The translations under genes and the position numbers were made by a program. From Rhynchopus sp. YZ270_cl-10 (lineage: Eukaryota > Euglenozoa > Diplonemea > Diplonemida > Diplonemidae): a stretch of DNA of 64,000 bases. Positions 60,978-64,000 of this stretch are shown one piece after another. The notes under the pieces are model-generated. The model saw only the letters and a program-made list of their open reading frames with translations. It did no database searches and was not told where the DNA came from. The stretch covers positions 1,178,001-1,242,000 of the forward strand of contig OZ037894.1 of NCBI GenBank assembly GCA_964035575.1, read 5' to 3'. Every line of letters starts with the position of its first letter. The first letter of the stretch is position 1.

Positions 60978-63900
60978 ATGCTTGTATTTCTTGCCGTGTG
61001 CGTCGTTGGGATCAAATTCTGCTACAATGATATGTGCACTGGAGAGATGACAGCAGCCTCGCTTCTCAACCATTACCTGGTGACTGGCTCTGACCTAACG
61101 CAAACCTACGACCTGTGGGACCGCGTGGCAGCCGAGGCAAAAGGGAAGCTAACACTACCCCGTGCCGAGCACACGGCCTCCTGCTCGCTGTACCTCGACC
61201 GCGCTTTCTTTACTGCCGTGGCACAAAGCAAGGACGGATCCCTCATCGCAATAAGCAACCAAGAAGGCTACATCGTTGTCTGCAACGCAGCAGGCGTACG
61301 CGTGTCCGCAATCGTGCACGTCGCACCCATAGTGCTGGGCCTCTCTTTCAGCCCAGACGGAACACGTCTTGCTTGTGCAACACCACAACAGATCCTGTTA
61401 GTCGATCTGATGCACTCCACCACAACCGCCCTCAACGTGACAGCACAGAAGCTCATGACCAGTGTTGACTACTCTCCAGATGGACGGAGTGTTGTGACGA
61501 CCGGGTTCGACAAGAGTGGCTCCAATGCACTAATTGTGACACGTCTTGCGGATGGTGCACAGACATCCGCCATGTTCTTCCCGAGACCTGTGTACACAGC
61601 CCTCTACTCTCGTGATGGAAGCAGCATTTATGCTCCTGTGGATGTGTCGTTTGTGGCTTTTGATGCTGAAACACTTTCCGAGAAGTGGAGGGTTGCCACG
61701 TCTCTGCACATGGACACGCTGCACGACTGTGGGAAGTACTTCTCAGGGATATCACGAGTGGACTACAGTGTGGGTGTTATTGTGGATGCAAACACATACC
61801 AAAGTGCGCTTGTTCAGTTCGAAACACCAAACACCATCACAGACATGGTCATCACCGACGACAGCGTTGCTTATTACCCAGAGTTGTATGCGTCATACCT
61901 TCGCTTCAGACACCTGGACCTGCAGATGGAGTTGAAGAACGAGACGACAGCAGCAGGAGCCTTTCCTGCGATGCACCTGACAGGAGCCTTCCTGAAGGAG
62001 GTGCACTTCCCTGCGTACTCGTCTGCACGCAACACGTACATGTTCTTTGCAGGTGCACGTCTGCATCAGGTGGATGTGGGTGGGTGGAGCTTCTTGGACA
62101 TGCCCACGTGTGATGCACACGACTTTGTTCCCGTCATGGCAGAATATGCAGCAAACGTGACTGTGGTCTGCGTCAGTGGTGGTGACGATGTGCACGTGTA
62201 CAACACCACAACAGGCATGTCGTTGGTTTCCTTTCCATCCACCTGGGTTATGCAGATCTCAATATCAGAAGACGCACGCACTGTTGCTGTCGCTGCAATG
62301 AACCCAGAGCGACTGCAGTTCTGGGATGTGGCGAGTGGGTTCCTTGTGGGGACCTTGCCGTCTGTTGGGGACGTGCGCGTGCTGTCGCTTTCGGATGACG
62401 GGTCACAACTTGCGTACACGAACAACACTGGGGCGTACGTGTGGCACAGGGGTGGTGGGGTTGAGCTATTGCACAAAGGCGAGCACAAGACAGTGCTGTT
62501 CTACCGAAACACACACGTTGTCTTGAAGGCTGACTACGCAGCACCGTTTGCGGTGGTGGATGTTGCGACACTGTCTGTGCACAGTGCGGAGGGGAGTGGC
62601 AGCACACACGTCTCCATCCAAGGCAGTTCTGTTCTCGCTGTGTCGGAAGGCAACGCAACCTTGTGGCGTGTGTCTGGCGGTGTTGCTGTGCTGTGCCGCA
62701 GTGTCAACGTTGCGTTCAGCGCGAACACTGCAATTGGTCCTGGCTTTGCGTTGTTCTGGTCCACTGAGACAGACAAGGTGGTGGACTTCTTCGTGTCTGT
62801 GTGGGAGGAGGACAGGCACGATGTTGTCTGTGTTGGTTGTGCTTCGTCGCTCTCTCTGGGTGACTGTGTGACCATGTTCTCCTCGGACGTGTCGCTTGTG
62901 GGGTTTGATGGGGGTGAGGCGGTTGTGTTCGTGGACGGGTCTGTGTGGACAAGAGACGTTTCGCAGTACAGTATGGTGCGTGGTCTGTCATTTGACGATG
63001 CACAAGAAGTGGTGGAGACGAACGGTAACGTGTCTGTGGTGACCGCAGCTGGCTTTGAGGTGTACACAGTGTCGAGTCACAAGTGGGCACTCCAGTCCCA
63101 TGCGAAGACAAGTCTCTGTAGCAGTGGGAGGACGGTTGTTGTGCACTCGGATGCTGGTCTCGCATACGTGTGCAGCAACAGCGTGCTGTGGCACATGGGT
63201 GGCACAGTGTCGCAGATGTACCCAGACCTGCAACACATCGAGTACGCATGTCTTTCTGCTGACGGGGAGTTCTTGGCGCTCTCAAGTGCAACACACACAG
63301 TCGTCTCACATTCGTGGTTTTCCACAAAGTTCACACCCACATCTGTGATGTTGCCAGCTGTGTCTCGTGTTCTGGCGATCGCACTCTCAGCTGATGGATC
63401 TGTTGTTGCTGTTGCAGACGAGCAGAGCGCGTCGGTGCGTCTGTGGTCGAGAAGCGAGCCACCTTCACTGCTCGGCACCCTTGCTCACGCAGGTGTGCTT
63501 GAGGTGGTATTCCGTGGCAATGTGGTTGTGACGCGGAGTATGGGTGCGGTGCGTGTGTGGGGTGCCACAAGCCACTCACCCCTTGGTGCGCTGGCAGCGG
63601 GCCACGTTGTGAGCGATATTGCTGTGTCGGGGGACGGAATGCGTGTCTCTGTGTTGAGCGACGAGGGGTCATTGGGTTCACCTGAGAAGGTGCTGTCTGT
63701 GTGGCAGATGCCTCAGAGTCATATGGACTCCGCCTCACCTACATTCCCGACACACGCCCCTACTACTGCGACGGAGGCGACGGACGCACCTGCCCAAGAA
63801 CCAACAAAGAAGGCAAAGTCGGGGACCTTGCTAGTGTTGATCATCCTGGCTAGTGCAACAGCAGTGCTGAGTAGCTGTGCCGGTATGGTCTGGTGTTTGG

Positions 63901-64000
63901 TGGCGTTGTTGCGACGTGGCGATGTCGCCGAAGGGGACCTGCACAGCGAGCTGAACGCGCCCAGCGAGCAAACTGAGATGTATTCTTTAAGTGTGAACGA
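60978..64000 (+). CDS. Large beta-propeller surface protein, copy 2 (end cut by the window)
   Basis: Open from ATG at 60978 to the last base (1007 codons plus two bases), so the stop lies outside. Signal peptide MLVFLAVCVVGIKFC. Residues 15-78 share no clear similarity with copy 1; from about 61216 the DNA is nearly the same as 57830 onward, with one 3-bp deletion at about 61290 and scattered single changes, up to about 63712. Then the end differs: a stalk with PTHAPTTATEATDAP, a new membrane helix (GTLLVLIILASATAVLSSCA) and another tail. The TDAP stalk resembles that of the membrane protein at 44936. Same propeller domain, other anchor and tail. Confidence 0.85.
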   Translation, partial: MLVFLAVCVVGIKFCYNDMCTGEMTAASLLNHYLVTGSDLTQTYDLWDRVAAEAKGKLTLPRAEHTASCSLYLDRAFFTAVAQSKDGSLIAISNQEGYIVVCNAAGVRVSAIVHVAPIVLGLSFSPDGTRLACATPQQILLVDLMHSTTTALNVTAQKLMTSVDYSPDGRSVVTTGFDKSGSNALIVTRLADGAQTSAMFFPRPVYTALYSRDGSSIYAPVDVSFVAFDAETLSEKWRVATSLHMDTLHDCGKYFSGISRVDYSVGVIVDANTYQSALVQFETPNTITDMVITDDSVAYYPELYASYLRFRHLDLQMELKNETTAAGAFPAMHLTGAFLKEVHFPAYSSARNTYMFFAGARLHQVDVGGWSFLDMPTCDAHDFVPVMAEYAANVTVVCVSGGDDVHVYNTTTGMSLVSFPSTWVMQISISEDARTVAVAAMNPERLQFWDVASGFLVGTLPSVGDVRVLSLSDDGSQLAYTNNTGAYVWHRGGGVELLHKGEHKTVLFYRNTHVVLKADYAAPFAVVDVATLSVHSAEGSGSTHVSIQGSSVLAVSEGNATLWRVSGGVAVLCRSVNVAFSANTAIGPGFALFWSTETDKVVDFFVSVWEEDRHDVVCVGCASSLSLGDCVTMFSSDVSLVGFDGGEAVVFVDGSVWTRDVSQYSMVRGLSFDDAQEVVETNGNVSVVTAAGFEVYTVSSHKWALQSHAKTSLCSSGRTVVVHSDAGLAYVCSNSVLWHMGGTVSQMYPDLQHIEYACLSADGEFLALSSATHTVVSHSWFSTKFTPTSVMLPAVSRVLAIALSADGSVVAVADEQSASVRLWSRSEPPSLLGTLAHAGVLEVVFRGNVVVTRSMGAVRVWGATSHSPLGALAAGHVVSDIAVSGDGMRVSVLSDEGSLGSPEKVLSVWQMPQSHMDSASPTFPTHAPTTATEATDAPAQEPTKKAKSGTLLVLIILASATAVLSSCAGMVWCLVALLRRGDVAEGDLHSELNAPSEQTEMYSLSVN

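Noticed and set aside
1-64000. tRNA, rRNA and CRISPR arrays
   Set aside because: I looked for TTCRANNC T-loops with fitting stems, rRNA core motifs and evenly spaced direct repeats and found none. Short tandem repeats here are microsatellites.

Overview
This window looks like nuclear DNA of a protist. The genes have eukaryotic families (CCDC93, NPRL2, GNA1, an MLO-type seven-helix protein, a cyclophilin) and the standard code, with TAA, TAG and TGA all used as stops. Short spliceosomal introns, most of 43-180 nt, nearly all start GTATG and end CAG. Coding DNA is fairly GC-rich. Spacers are AT-rich, full of T and A runs, and hold many repeats. I cannot name the species; a flagellate such as a euglenozoan or metamonad is possible, but this is inference.

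Layout. 1-459 is the 3' end of a gene. 1121-3355 is a decayed DNA transposon with terminal inverted repeats. 4311-5974 encodes a protein with three ubiquitin-like segments. 5975-16792 has no convincing gene; it holds dispersed repeat modules, palindromes and a foldback element (11145-12201). 16793-17281 is GNA1. 17992-19958 is a Mutator-like transposon with a perfect 9-bp target duplication. 20186-28909 holds a WD40/TFIIIC-like gene, a long coiled-coil gene and an MLO-like gene with a B-box-type zinc finger. 31841-37203 holds a coiled-coil gene and a ubiquitin-like/DUF4116 gene. 40090-45982 holds CCDC93, another coiled-coil gene and a type I membrane protein. 45983-51537 is repeat-rich and contains a hAT-like element (47355-48114). 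51538-57229 holds a small gene, a three-exon membrane protein, a doubtful minus-strand gene, a cyclophilin and NPRL2. 57547-64000 is a tandem pair of large beta-propeller surface proteins whose central 2.5 kb are nearly identical while their ends differ.

All well-supported genes lie on the plus strand, and several have a pyrimidine tract followed by AG shortly before the ATG. This would suit spliced-leader trans-splicing or 5'-UTR introns, but no leader RNA gene is visible. Four families of short modules recur between genes, always in the same orientation as the genes. One family keeps a hairpin whose stem shows a compensatory change in one copy, so it may act as RNA. The genes do not form an obvious single pathway. 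CCDC93 (endosomal CCC complex) and NPRL2 (GATOR1, nutrient sensing) are both endolysosomal, and several other products are surface or membrane proteins.
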